A stretch of DNA of 43,718 bases, taken from Bacteroidales bacterium. Lineage in GTDB: Bacteria; Bacteroidota; Bacteroidia; Bacteroidales; VadinHA17. The position numbers and the translations under genes are program-made. The DNA is taken from the NCBI GenBank assembly GCA_012519515.1, contig JAAYQC010000192.1:1-43718 (forward strand), in the 5' to 3' direction. This document shows positions 7,073 through 19,200 of the stretch, in pieces. The notes beneath the pieces are model-generated. The model searched no databases, was not told the origin of the DNA, and worked only from the letters and a program-made list of their open reading frames with translations. Positions within the stretch are counted from its first letter, which is position 1. The number at the start of each line of letters is the position of its first letter.

Positions 7073-9043
7073 ATGTCAAGGAAGAATAGCAGGAAGAAGG
7101 CAAAAGAGTCCTTCGGGGGGAAGAGAAAATCTAAACACGGCGGCAGAAAGGAGAAGAGGATATATTTAACCGGAACCGTCGACATGACGAGGATGGGTTA
7201 TGGATACATCATTTCAGACGAGATAGAGGATGATGTCTTCGTGGCTGCCAGAAACCTAAACACCGCCCTTCACGGCGACAAGGTGAAGGTGTGGCTCTAT
7301 GCCCGTAAAAAAGGATCGAGACCCGAGGGTGAAGTTGTAGAGATACTCGAGCGTTGGAAAAGCTCCTTCGTCGGTACACTCGAGGTGATGCCCGGATTTG
7401 CATTCCTGATACCCGACAATAAGAATATGCCATTCGACATTTTCATCCCGGCATCAGCCCTTAAGGGCGGGAAACAGGGACAGAAGGCCGTTGCACGTAT
7501 CACGGAATGGAAACGCAACTCAAAAAACCCGGTTGGCGAAATTGTAACAGTGCTGGGAGAACCCGGTCTTCATTCCACCGAGATGCATGCAATCCTTGCC
7601 GAGTATGAACTTCCTTATGCTTTCACTGAGGAAGTTGAAAAAGATGCAGCCTCAATCAATGGCATGATAACTGAAAAGGATATCAGGGAAAGAAAAGACT
7701 TCAGGGATGTTCCCACTTTTACAATCGACCCTGAGGATGCGAAGGACTTCGACGATGCCCTTTCACTTAGGAAACTGGAGAATGGCAACTGGGAAGCCGG
7801 AATTCATATCGCCGATGTTACATATTATGTAAAGCCCGGATCGCTTACCGAAGAAGAGGCAAGGCAAAGAGCCACCTCGGTGTACCTGGTCGACAGAGTG
7901 GTCCCCATGCTTCCCGAACGACTTTCAAATGATATCTGCTCCCTGAGACCAGGGGAGGATAAGCTTTGTTTCTCGGCTGTTTTTGAGCTTAACGAAAAGG
8001 CCGAGGTGCAGAACGAGTGGTTCGGGCGGACTGTCATAAATTCCGACAGGAGATTCTCATACGGTGAAGCCCAGTTGGTTATTGATACGGGTGAGGGGGA
8101 TATGAAGGATCAGTTACTTTTGCTACATGACCTTGCACAGAAGCTAAGATCAAAACGATTTGCATACGGCGCTTTTTCGTTTGAGAGGGAAGAGGTTCAG
8201 TTTGAGCTGGATGAGAACGGGAAACCACTGGGAGTGAAGTTCAGGGACATGGGGACTGCCAACCAGCTGATAGAGGAGTTCATGCTGCTTGCAAACCGGA
8301 GGGTGGCGGAATACGTCGGAAAGAAACTGCGCGGACGAACTTTTGTTTACAGGGTTCATGACAAACCCGATCCGGAGAAAATATCAAATTTCAGGGCTTT
8401 TATCACCCGCTTCGGTTATAAGCTGACTTCCGACGAGAAAAATCTTCCGAAAGCCATGAACAGGCTGATGAAAGAAGTTGCAGGAAGAAGCGAACAGAAC
8501 ATTATCGAGACCATAGCTCTGAGAGCAATGGCCAAAGCCGTGTATTCGACGGATAACATAGGTCACTACGGACTTGCCTTCAAGCACTACACCCACTTTA
8601 CCTCCCCGATACGGCGTTACCCTGATATGATGGTCCACAGGCTGCTTACAGCCTATCTGAATCACGATGATCCGGGAAACAAGGAGAAGATCGAGAAGCA
8701 CTGCCAGCATTCCTCAAAGATGGAACGTCTTGCTGCCGAAGCCGAAAGAGCTTCGATTAAGTACAAACAGGTTGAGTTTATGAGCGAAAGGATAGGACAG
8801 GTGTTCGATGGAGTCATATCAGGTGTTACCGAATGGGGCATATATGTTGAGATCATCGAGAATCAGTGCGAGGGAATGGTGAGCATCAGGGATCTGCACG
8901 ATGATTACTACGAGTATGATGAAGAGAACTACTGCATAAGGGGAAAATCAACCGGGAAACTGTACACCCTCGGCGACAGGGTAAAAGTAGAGGTGGTAAA
9001 GGCCGACCTGCAGAAGAAGCAGCTGGATTACAGGTTCGCGTAG
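7073..9043 (+). CDS. rnr: Ribonuclease R
   Basis: About 656 residues. A Lys/Arg-rich N-terminus is followed by cold-shock-like domains (GTVDMTRMGYGYI; FVGTLEVMPGFAFLIPD), the RNB catalytic domain with the metal-binding aspartates in DPEDAKDFDDAL (about residues 219-230), and a C-terminal S1 domain (VFDGVISGVTEWGIYVEI). RNase R is a 3'-5' exoribonuclease that degrades structured RNA. The ATG at 7073 is chosen; an in-frame TTG at 7040 overlaps the divergent promoter region. Length is near the lower end for the family because the C-terminal basic tail is short: the gene ends at LDYRFA, and a tandem repeat block begins two bases after the stop. Confidence 0.95.
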   Translation: MSRKNSRKKAKESFGGKRKSKHGGRKEKRIYLTGTVDMTRMGYGYIISDEIEDDVFVAARNLNTALHGDKVKVWLYARKKGSRPEGEVVEILERWKSSFVGTLEVMPGFAFLIPDNKNMPFDIFIPASALKGGKQGQKAVARITEWKRNSKNPVGEIVTVLGEPGLHSTEMHAILAEYELPYAFTEEVEKDAASINGMITEKDIRERKDFRDVPTFTIDPEDAKDFDDALSLRKLENGNWEAGIHIADVTYYVKPGSLTEEEARQRATSVYLVDRVVPMLPERLSNDICSLRPGEDKLCFSAVFELNEKAEVQNEWFGRTVINSDRRFSYGEAQLVIDTGEGDMKDQLLLLHDLAQKLRSKRFAYGAFSFEREEVQFELDENGKPLGVKFRDMGTANQLIEEFMLLANRRVAEYVGKKLRGRTFVYRVHDKPDPEKISNFRAFITRFGYKLTSDEKNLPKAMNRLMKEVAGRSEQNIIETIALRAMAKAVYSTDNIGHYGLAFKHYTHFTSPIRRYPDMMVHRLLTAYLNHDDPGNKEKIEKHCQHSSKMERLAAEAERASIKYKQVEFMSERIGQVFDGVISGVTEWGIYVEIIENQCEGMVSIRDLHDDYYEYDEENYCIRGKSTGKLYTLGDRVKVEVVKADLQKKQLDYRFA

Positions 9044-9045
9044 GG

Positions 9046-9258
9046 GTGCAGGGCGCAGAGCACAGGGCACAGGGCACAGGGCACGGGGCACAGGGCACAG
9101 AGCACAGAGCGCAGGGCGCAGGGCAAAAGAAAGGGACCGCAAGACCGCAAGACCGCAAGACTGCAAGACTGCAAGACCGCAAGACCGCAAGACTGCAAGA
9201 CCGCAAGACCGCAAGACAATGTATTATGTATTATAGGCGATAGATTATAGGCGATGTG
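9046..9258. repeat. Composite tandem repeat block (modules A, B, D)
   Basis: Runs of CAGGGCA/CAGAGCA heptamers (A, 9046-9124), the linker GCAAAAGAAAGGGA, about nine CCGCAAGA/CTGCAAGA octamers (B, 9137-9217), then TATTATGTATTATAGGCGAT and ATAGATT/ATAGGCG heptamers (D, 9220-9256). It fills the whole gap between the rnr and ispG stop codons and supplies the last codons and stop of ispG. Several open frames across it are artefacts of repeat translation. Confidence 0.88.
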
Positions 9259-10804
9259 CCGCATTGGAAGAGACCGCAAGGACCTTTCTATCGCTCTCAA
9301 TAAGAGCCAGTAATGCCTCAGTAGCTGATTCCTGAGGAATATTTTTTAGCACCGGGCTGGTTCCGCGGTAGATGTGTACTTTTCCGTTGCCCGCTCCGAC
9401 ATAGCCGTAATCGGCATCGGCCATTTCGCCCGGACCATTCACAATGCAACCCATAACGGCAATCTTCAGCCCGTTCAGGTGACCGGTCACCGCCTTCACT
9501 TCCCTTACTGCTTCCTGCAGGTCAAACTTTGTTCGTCCGCAGGTGGGGCACGACAGGTAAACCACTCGTGTTATCCTTGCCCCTGTTGCCTGGAGAATCG
9601 AAAATGACAGTTCCTTCAACTTCTCGTCTGTAACTTTTCCCTTATTTGATATGCAAATACCTCCGGCCTGACGAGTGATGAAATATTTTCCCATCAGCGC
9701 CGCCGAGTCGATAGCAAGTTTTTCCGGATCATCTTCGTTGAATTCCCCGTTTAGCATAATGTCTTCATTATCAAGTGATTCCGGAGCCGGAAAATTACCT
9801 TTTGACAATGTTATAACATTGTTATAACGTTGATTTTTCTCTCCCAGGAAGATGCCGTTATTATTAGTCACCACCTCCGGCATATACGGTTTATCGTGTG
9901 TTTTGAACCGGAGGATGCTGTCGGGATTGGTTACCCTTCCGGCCGGACCCGCGAGGAAATCCACTATTTCCCTGGCCACCGGGATCTCCTTTTCGGGAGC
10001 TTCCGACAGTGATACTCTTATAGTGTCGCCTATGCCTTCCGACAGAAGTGCACCGATTCCGGCTGCTGACCTTATGCGTCCGTCCTCGCCTTCGCCTGCC
10101 TCGGTCACGCCCAGGTGAAGAGGATAGGCGAATCCTTCCTCCTTCATGAGTTCCACCAGCCCGCGGGTGGCTTTTATCATGATGCCGGTATCGCTCGATT
10201 TCATCGAAAGCACCAGTCTGTGAAAATTTTCAGCCCTGAATATCCTGATGAACTCCATCGCCGACACGGCCATCCCTTCAGGTGTATTACCGTAGCGTGT
10301 CATGATCCTGTCGGACAGCGAACCGTGATTGACACCTATCCTTACAGCCGTACCGTGTTCACGGCAGATATTGATAAGAGGAAGTATTCTCGAGTGAATC
10401 CTCTCTATTTCCTCCCTGTATTCCTGCTCACTGAATTCCTGCTTTATGAATGAAGCCCTTTTGTCGGCGTAGTTGCCGGGATTGATTCTTACCTTTTCAA
10501 CTATTTTTGCTGCAAGCTCCGCTGCCGAAGGGTTGAAATGTATATCCGCCACCAGGGGAGTGTCGAATCCAGCCTTCCGTATTTCAGCCTTAATATTCTC
10601 AAGGTTAGCTGCTTCCCGCATCCCCTGAGCCGTAAGCCGTACCAGGTCGGCACCGGCTTCGATAATGCGGATGCACTGGGCAACGGAGACTGCGGTATAG
10701 AGGGTGTTGGTGTTGGTCATGGACTGGATCCGTACGGGATAGGTTCCGCCGAGCGGAAGCGAGCCTATGAGGATGTTGGTGGATTTGAAATTGCAAGAGG
10801 GCAT
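9245..10804 (-). CDS. ispG: 4-hydroxy-3-methylbut-2-enyl diphosphate synthase
   Basis: A 519-residue IspG/GcpE, the 4Fe-4S enzyme that reductively converts MEcPP to HMBPP in the MEP isoprenoid pathway. The TIM-barrel part runs from PVRIQSMTNTNT to about residue 280. The C-terminal cluster domain has CPTCGRTKFDLQ and the hallmark GCIVNGPGEMADADYG. It is longer than the E. coli type because of an insert between the domains (roughly 290-385), as in Bacteroidota and plants, though the insert is shorter than the usual 600-residue form. The final residues (AAHRL) and the TAA stop are encoded by the flanking repeat. The ATG at 10804 directly abuts the repeat array upstream. Confidence 0.95.
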   Translation of the reverse strand: MPSCNFKSTNILIGSLPLGGTYPVRIQSMTNTNTLYTAVSVAQCIRIIEAGADLVRLTAQGMREAANLENIKAEIRKAGFDTPLVADIHFNPSAAELAAKIVEKVRINPGNYADKRASFIKQEFSEQEYREEIERIHSRILPLINICREHGTAVRIGVNHGSLSDRIMTRYGNTPEGMAVSAMEFIRIFRAENFHRLVLSMKSSDTGIMIKATRGLVELMKEEGFAYPLHLGVTEAGEGEDGRIRSAAGIGALLSEGIGDTIRVSLSEAPEKEIPVAREIVDFLAGPAGRVTNPDSILRFKTHDKPYMPEVVTNNNGIFLGEKNQRYNNVITLSKGNFPAPESLDNEDIMLNGEFNEDDPEKLAIDSAALMGKYFITRQAGGICISNKGKVTDEKLKELSFSILQATGARITRVVYLSCPTCGRTKFDLQEAVREVKAVTGHLNGLKIAVMGCIVNGPGEMADADYGYVGAGNGKVHIYRGTSPVLKNIPQESATEALLALIESDRKVLAVSSNAAHRL

Positions 10805-11076
10805 TAATGTATTATGTATTATGGATTATAGGCGATGTTTTTAAATGTATTATGTATTATGTATTATAGGCGATGTTTTTAATGTATTATGTATTATGTA
10901 TTATAGGCGATGTTTTTAATGTGTTATGTATTATGTATTATAGGCGATGTTTTTAATGTGTTATGTATTATGTATTATAGGCGATGTTTTTAAATGTATT
11001 ATGTATTATGTATTATAGGCGATGTTTTTAATGTGTTATGTATTATGTATTATAGGCGATGTGTTATGTATTATGT
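10805..11076. repeat. Seven-unit array of 37/38-bp repeats (module D, forward)
   Basis: ATAGGCGATG occurs seven times (GG at 10831, 10869, 10906, 10943, 10980, 11018, 11055), a period of 37 or 38. Each unit is built from two or three ATGTATT/GTGTTAT heptamers, ATAGGCG, ATG and a short T-run. There are no unique spacers, so this is not CRISPR. The array starts one base from the ispG start codon, so the ispG promoter must lie within or beyond it. It supplies the stop of the S23-type gene at 11071. Confidence 0.92.
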
Positions 11077-11436
11077 GGGTTTGGTTTGTATTGTTTTTCT
11101 TGTTGCTATGAAAATTGCGGTTAATTCGTTTGCTTCTTTTAACAGAGGTTTTAATTCTTTAATTCTCCCGGGATCCAGTAATTTCTTGTCAAAAATCAAT
11201 TCCAGCCACATTGCACTTTCATCGGCTTCTTCAATAGATATGCTTATTTTTGCAACAAAAGAGGCTTTTGTCTGAGCCAGTCTAGCTGCCCTGTAATTTG
11301 CACCAACAGAAGTCGCGCATCTGATCAGTTGACTCCGTACATGGTTCTTTAGATAGCTACCTTCCAGGTATTCACTTAGATCAATACAATTATACCCGAA
11401 TTGTTTTGTTCTTCTTAACATTTCTTTTGTATCCAT
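11071..11436 (-). CDS. Four-helix-bundle protein of the S23/23S-IVS family
   Basis: A 121-residue protein matching the four-helix-bundle family first seen in 23S rRNA intervening sequences and related to the Avd accessory protein of diversity-generating retroelements. The signature region RCATSVGANYRAARLAQ, followed by FVAKISISIEEADESAMWLE, is intact. The family is basic and pentameric where studied; its function outside rRNA is unknown. Here it is not in an rRNA gene but between two repeat arrays in opposite orientation (10805-11076 and 11549-11701). Its TAA stop is formed by the repeat. No reverse transcriptase or variable repeat of a diversity-generating element is visible in the window. 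Confidence 0.88.
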   Translation of the reverse strand: MDTKEMLRRTKQFGYNCIDLSEYLEGSYLKNHVRSQLIRCATSVGANYRAARLAQTKASFVAKISISIEEADESAMWLELIFDKKLLDPGRIKELKPLLKEANELTAIFIATRKTIQTKPT

Positions 11437-11548
11437 TGCAGCGAGATTTTAAATGGTTAATTGAGACTATCTTAATTCTATTCCACATAAAATTATTCCT
11501 TTTAGCACATCAGAATCCATATAAAAATATCCCATCCTCTATATTACA

Positions 11549-11701
11549 TCATCTATCGCCTATCATCGATAATACATCTCCCATTCCCTATCGCCTATCG
11601 CCTATAATCCATAATACATCTCCCATTCCCTATCGCCTATCGCCTATAATCGATAATACATTTCCCATTCCATCGCCTATCGCCTATAATCCATAATACA
11701 T
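11549..11701. repeat. Array of 42-bp repeats (module D, inverted orientation)
   Basis: Units of TATCGCC, TATCGCC, TATAATC, CATAATA, CAT plus TCTCCCATTCC repeat with a 42-base period (CCATTCC at 11581, 11623, 11665), three units and a partial one. It is the reverse complement of the module D text left of the S23-type gene. The last copy (CCATAATACAT) ends on the first base of the cysS stop codon. Bases 11437-11548 are A/T-rich and hold nothing recognisable apart from the presumed promoter of the S23-type gene. Confidence 0.88.
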
Positions 11702-13170
11702 TAACCCCTTTCCCACTTCACCCCATCCTTAGTGTCCTTAATAGTTACCCCCGCCTTCTTCAGTTCATCACGAATCCTGTCGGAAGTGGTGAAATCCTTT
11801 CTGGTTCTTGCTTCGCCGCGCAGATCAATAATTATCTTCATAAGCTCCTCTGCAAGATCATCGGTTTTGCTGTCCTGTGTTTCGTCTCGGAGCCCCAGTA
11901 TCTTAAATACATAATCATCAAACAATTTCCTTAAGGCTTCAATTCCCTTATCATCGATCTTTTCCGTTCCGTCGTTCACCGAATTGATGATCTTCACCCC
12001 GTCGAAAAGATGCGAGATCAGGATGGGAGTGTTAAGATCGTCATTCATTGCCAGGGCGCATTTTTCAGAAAGGTCTTCGATGTCGACGGTGGAAGCGGCA
12101 GAGGGCTTAAGATTGCCGAGTGTTTCAACTGCCTTCATCAGTCTCTGATATCCTTTTCCGGCAGCGATAAGGGCTTCGTTGGAGAAATCGAGAGTACTCC
12201 TGTAATGTGCCTGCAGGATGAAGAACCTGACTGTCATGGGACTGAAGGCCTGTTCCAGAAGAGGGTGATCGCCTCTGAAGATCTGATCGAGGGTTATGAA
12301 GTTTCCAAGCGAACGGGCCATTTTCTGGCCGTTGATGGTTATCATATTATTGTGAACCCAGTACCTTACCGATTCCTTTCCGAGCGCGGCGGTCGACTGT
12401 GCTATCTCGCACTCGTGATGCGGAAACTGAAGATCCATGCCGCCTCCGTGGATGTCGAACACCTCCCCTAAGTATTTGATGCTCATAGCTGAACATTCGA
12501 GATGCCAGCCGGGATACCCGTCGCTCCAATCCGACGGCCATTTCATGAGATGTCCCGGAGCAGCCTTCTTCCAGAGTGCAAAGTCAAAGGGATTGCGCTT
12601 TTCGTCCTGACCTTCCAGCTCACGGGTGTTGGCCATCAGGTCCTCTAGTATCCTTCCCGAAAGCTTGCCGTATTTATATTTCCTGTTATACTTCTCAACG
12701 TCAAAATATACCGATCCGTTAATCTCGTAGGCAAAGCCTTTCCTAAGCAGCTGCCTGACCAACTCCTGCTGCTCGATTATGTGTCCCGACGCCCGGGGCT
12801 CTATCGATGGCTTAAGGGTGTTGAGCTGGTCCATGTTCCGGTGGAAGGTGTTCATGTATTTCTGAACCACTTCCATGGGTTCGAGATTCTGAAGCCTGGC
12901 GGTCTTTACTATTTTATCCTCACCCTCGTCGGCATCATTCTCGAGGTGACCCACGTCGGTAATGTTGCGGACATACCTCACCTGGTATCCGAGATGTGTC
13001 AGATAGCGGAAGAGCAGGTCGAAGGTTATAGCCGGACGTGCATGTCCGAGGTGGGCGTTGCTGTAAACCGTTGGTCCGCAGACGTACATCCCTGCAAACG
13101 GTGGATGGAGAGGCTCGAAAACCTCTTTCTGACGGGAAAGGCTGTTGTAAATCGATAAGGGGTTTGACAT
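11701..13170 (-). CDS. cysS: Cysteinyl-tRNA synthetase
   Basis: A 489-residue class I aminoacyl-tRNA synthetase. The zinc-site Cys31 lies in CGPTVY, the HIGH motif is HLGH (40-43), and the KMSKS loop appears as KMARS in [11 protein letters not shown]. Other zinc ligands are in GWHLECSAM and the HHECEIAQS segment. The ATG at 13170 gives the standard family start ([11 protein letters not shown]); an in-frame TTG at 13191 is unlikely. The gene ends directly in the module D repeat array. Confidence 0.96.
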   Translation of the reverse strand: MSNPLSIYNSLSRQKEVFEPLHPPFAGMYVCGPTVYSNAHLGHARPAITFDLLFRYLTHLGYQVRYVRNITDVGHLENDADEGEDKIVKTARLQNLEPMEVVQKYMNTFHRNMDQLNTLKPSIEPRASGHIIEQQELVRQLLRKGFAYEINGSVYFDVEKYNRKYKYGKLSGRILEDLMANTRELEGQDEKRNPFDFALWKKAAPGHLMKWPSDWSDGYPGWHLECSAMSIKYLGEVFDIHGGGMDLQFPHHECEIAQSTAALGKESVRYWVHNNMITINGQKMARSLGNFITLDQIFRGDHPLLEQAFSPMTVRFFILQAHYRSTLDFSNEALIAAGKGYQRLMKAVETLGNLKPSAASTVDIEDLSEKCALAMNDDLNTPILISHLFDGVKIINSVNDGTEKIDDKGIEALRKLFDDYVFKILGLRDETQDSKTDDLAEELMKIIIDLRGEARTRKDFTTSDRIRDELKKAGVTIKDTKDGVKWERG

Positions 13171-13205
13171 GGAATTGGGTATTTGGGGCAAAAGTAATAA
13201 AAAAA

Positions 13206-13261
13206 GAAACGGTAAGCGGTGAAACGGCTAGCCGCTCGCCTCATGCCGCTCGCCGTTCTTC
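13206..13261. repeat. Short module C repeat copy
   Basis: Contains GGCTAGCCGCTCGCC and GCCGCTCGCCGTTCTT, the same heptameric text as at 3113-3141 and 32747-32764. It sits between the cysS start and the promoter of the methionine operon. Confidence 0.7.
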
Positions 13262-13263
13262 CT

Positions 13264-13294
13264 TTTGTTTTTTCCAAATTCATTGCTACATTTG
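13264..13294 (+). promoter_or_regulatory. Promoter of the methionine operon
   Basis: TTTG at 13264-13267 and TACATTTG at 13287-13294 are separated by exactly 19 bases, an ideal match to the Bacteroidota housekeeping promoter (TTTG, N19-21, TAnnTTTG). Transcription would begin near 13300, about 30 bases before the SAM-I aptamer. Confidence 0.75.
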
Positions 13295-13328
13295 TCGCCA
13301 CAAATCAAATATTCCTTCCTTTTAAGGG

Positions 13329-13455
13329 TGTTTGGTTTTTATTAAGAAGGGTGGAGAGATTAGGCTCTGTGAAACCCTGGCAACCAATCCCGGCAATACG
13401 GGAGAAAGGTGCCAAAACCTAATCCCGAAAATACGGGAGATGATAAAAATAAACA
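13329..13455 (+). promoter_or_regulatory. SAM-I (S-box) riboswitch
   Basis: Closing stem P1 pairs TGTTTGGTTTTTATTA (13329-13344) with TGATAAAAATAAACA (13441-13455). The core shows the S-box consensus in order: AGGGTGGAGAGAT, then CTCTGTGAAACCCTGGCAACC, a P3 hairpin TCCCG/CGGGA, the P4 element AAGGTGCCAAAACC, and GGGAGATGATAAA at the 3' side. An additional small hairpin (TCCCG/CGGGA, 13423-13438) lies between P4 and P1. It precedes metY-hom-metH-metF, so SAM is expected to repress methionine synthesis. No terminator with a U-run follows directly; control may act through the downstream leader ORF and hairpin or on translation. Confidence 0.95.
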
Positions 13456-13463
13456 CGAAGACA

Positions 13464-13526
13464 ATGAAAGAATTTATTCAGACCCTCAACCACCTTCAAA
13501 TGCCGCTAATGCCTATGGGCATGTGA
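13464..13526 (+). CDS. Methionine-rich leader peptide ORF
   Basis: A 20-codon ORF starting nine bases after the SAM-I aptamer: MKEFIQTLNHLQMPLMPMGM, then TGA. Five of 20 residues are Met and four of the last eight are ATG codons, a density expected of an attenuator leader that senses charged tRNA-Met. It lies in the 5' leader of a methionine operon, 215 bases before metY, and is followed by a strong hairpin (13591-13647). The peptide itself need not have a function. No clear Shine-Dalgarno is visible, which is normal in this phylum. A chance ORF is the alternative, but sequence and position argue against it. Confidence 0.65.
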   Translation: MKEFIQTLNHLQMPLMPMGM

Positions 13527-13590
13527 CAGCAGGGACAGCACAGCTAAAGATGCGTGTTCCTGGTTCAAAGCTCCGGGTTCAGTGTTGAAA

Positions 13591-13647
13591 GTTGCCGGCT
13601 ACGGGTTATGAATTGCCTGTTAAGAAAAGGATAACCCGCGCGGCAAC
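13591..13647 (+). promoter_or_regulatory. Leader hairpin between leader ORF and metY
   Basis: GTTGCCG (13591-13597) pairs with CGGCAAC (13641-13647), and CGGGTTAT (13602-13609) pairs with ATAACCCG (13631-13638): 15 Watson-Crick pairs with a small internal loop and a 21-base apical loop. No U-run follows, so it is not a standard terminator. It could be a regulatory hairpin controlled by leader translation or the SAM-I switch. Confidence 0.55.
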
Positions 13648-13670
13648 CGCCAACTACTAACCCGAAATAA

Positions 13671-13712
13671 ACACCAGGCAACACGACACCAGGCAACTAA
13701 CACCAAGTAACC
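13671..13712. repeat. Short imperfect direct repeats before metY
   Basis: ACACCAGGCAAC occurs at 13671 and again within ACGACACCAGGCAAC, followed by the decayed copy AACACCAAGTAAC. This is a small tandem tract within the untranslated leader, 30 bases before the metY start. Confidence 0.6.
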
Positions 13713-13723
13713 ATCAACAATAA

Positions 13724-16245
<2,522 letters not shown>

Positions 16246-16266
16246 TCCCAAATACTTATAAGCAGC

Positions 16267-19200
16267 ATGACTAACTTACCCGAAGACCTTATCACCAAAC
16301 GTATCCTCGTTCTTGACGGGGCTATGGGAACGATGATCCAGAGATACGGGCTTCAGGAAGCTGATTACCGCGGTGAGAGGTTCAGGGATCACCCTATTCC
16401 GCTGAAGGGGAATAATGATATCCTGTCCATAACCAGGCCGGATGTCATTCTCGAAATCCATAAAGGCTACCTTGAAGCAGGTGCCGATATCATAACCACC
16501 AATACCTTCAATGCAAACAGGATATCGATGGCCGACTACGGCATGGAGAATCTGGTTTATGAGATAAACCTTGAATCGGCCAGGCTCGCGGAGAAGGCAA
16601 TACATCTTTTTGAGAACACGAAGAAGTCCGGAAGTCATTTCATTGCCGGTACACTGGGACCGACCAACCGCACCGCTTCGATGTCGGCAGATATCAACGA
16701 TCCGGGCGCCAGGTCGGTCAGTTTCGACCAGCTCGGGGATGCCTACAGGGAACAGGCAGCGGGACTTATCGACGGGGGGGCAGATATCCTTATGGTTGAG
16801 ACCATATTCGATGTGCTCAACTGCAAGGCTGCACTGTATGCGATCGAAACTCTTTTTGAGGAAAGAGGGATACGCCTTCCGGTGATGGTCTCGGGAACAA
16901 TAACCGATGCAAGCGGCAGGACGCTGACAGGACAAACCCTCGAAGCCTTTCTGGTTTCAGTGTCGCATTTCCCTCTTTTCAGCATCGGACTGAATTGTGC
17001 ACTGGGAGCTGAACAGCTCAGACCTTATATCCAGGAATTATCGGCTAAGGCAGGTTTCCCGGTTTCGGTTCATCCGAATGCCGGCCTTCCCAACCAGTTT
17101 GGCGAGTATGACCAGTCGGCTTCGTTCATGGCTTCGGTGACAGAGGATTTCATGAAGGAAGGATGGGTCAATATCATAGGAGGCTGCTGCGGAACGACAC
17201 CGGAGCATATCAGGCAGATAGCGGAAAAGGCAAAGCTTTACAAACCGAGAACTGTGCCGGAAATAACAAGGTATACAAGGCTCAGCGGCCTTGAAGCCCT
17301 CGTTATCACGCCTCAGACCAACTTCGTCAACATAGGGGAACGGACCAATGTATCTGGTTCCCTCAGGTTTGCAAGACTGATAAGGGAAGAGAAATACGAC
17401 GAAGCACTTGCCGTTGCACGCAATCAGGTCGACGGCGGGGCCCAGATCATAGATATCTGTATGGACGAGGCCATGCTCGATTCGGAAAAGGCCATGGTGA
17501 AGTTCGTTAACCTGGTGATGTCGGAACCCGATATTGCCAAGCTCCCGCTGATGATAGATTCTTCAAAATGGAGTGTCATTGAAGCTGCTCTCAAATGCAT
17601 CCAGGGCAAATCGGTGGTTAACTCGATAAGCCTGAAGGAAGGGGAGGAGGCCTTTTTGCATCATGCCCGTGAGATCAGAAAATACGGGGCGGCGGCTGTG
17701 GTGATGCTGTTCGACGAAAGAGGGCAGGCCGACAGCTATGAGAGAAAAATTGAAGTTGCACGGAGGTCCTACGATATACTGACTCAAAAACTAAATTTTC
17801 CTCCCGAGGATATAATCTTCGATCCCAATGTGCTTGCAGTGGCAACGGGAATTGATGAACACAACAACTACGCGGTCAATTTCATAAAGGCCGTTGAGTG
17901 GATAAAGCATAATCTGCCCTATTGCAAGGTAAGCGGCGGAATCAGCAATCTGTCGTTCTCCTTCAGGGGTAATGACAGGGTCCGCGAGGCCATGCACTCG
18001 GTGTTTCTTTATCACGCGATAAAAGCAGGTCTCGACATGGCGATAGTTAATCCGGGAATGCTGCAGGTTTACACCGAAATAGAACCAAATCTTCTTAATC
18101 TGGCTGAGGATGTTGTTCTGAACCGCAGAAAGGATGCAACCGAGCGGCTCATCAGATTTGCCGAAGGCCTCAAGAGCGGGGGGAAAAAGGAAGAAAAGGC
18201 CGACGAATGGCGCTCTCTTCCCGTCCTCGACAGGATAAGGCACTCGCTGAAACGGGGTCTGGATGAATTTATTGAGGCGGATGTAGAGGAGGCAAGACCT
18301 TTGTTCGGAAGGGCGCTCGAAATTATCGAAGGTCCGCTGATGGACGGCATGAATGAGGTCGGGGATCTTTTCGGATCGGGCAAGATGTTCCTTCCCCAGG
18401 TTGTGAAAAGCGCCAGGGTGATGAAAAAAGCTGTGGCTGTCCTTTCACCCTATATAGAGCAGGAAAGCCGGGGAGAGGAGAAGAAAAGCGCCGGAAAGAT
18501 CATTCTTGCCACGGTTAAGGGGGATGTCCACGACATCGGAAAGAACATTGTGGGAGTGGTCCTTTCATGCAATAATTTCCAGGTGGTCGACCTCGGCGTA
18601 ATGACTCCCGCCGATAAGATCATCGATGCTGCCGTCAGGGAAAAAGCCGATGTGATCGGTCTGAGCGGACTGATCACGCCATCGCTCGAGGAAATGGTCC
18701 ATGTGGCTTCCGAAATGGAAAGAAGAAATATCGGCCTGCCGCTCCTGGTAGGAGGAGCCACCACGTCTGAGATACATGCAGCGGTCAAAATTGCGCCGGT
18801 TTATTCAAAGCCGGTAATTCACGTGAAGGATGCCTCCAAGGCTGCAGGGGTCATCTCGGCACTTCTCCAGGAAGACAATTCGGCTTATGTCGGATCGGTT
18901 AGGGAGAAATACCGTAAGCTTCTGAATGACCATAATGCAAGAAAATCGGAGAAGAAGCTTATTTCGCTGGAAGAAGCCAGAAAGAACAGGCTTGTCACAA
19001 GCTGGAGGCAGGAAGAAATACCTGAACCGGCGGAAAAGGGCATCAGGGTTTTTGAAGAATTTGACCTGAGTGTTCTCGTAAAATACATCGACTGGACTTT
19101 CTTCTTCTTCGCGTGGAAGATCTCCGGGAAATATCCCGCCATATTCGACGATCCTGTCAAGGGAGCGGAAGCAAGGAAGTTGTTTGACGATGCGCGGTTC

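Noticed and set aside
9028-9300. Several overlapping open frames of 65-106 codons across the rnr-ispG gap
   Set aside because: They translate tandem A and B repeats (Cys/Leu/Ala/Val-rich or Gln/His/Arg-rich periodic strings) and run in several frames on both strands; no independent coding signal.
10805-11076. CRISPR array
   Set aside because: Period is 37-38 but the units are continuous copies without unique spacers, and no cas gene is present.
11071-11436. Diversity-generating retroelement accessory gene (avd)
   Set aside because: Family is related, but no reverse transcriptase, template repeat or variable target gene is in the window.
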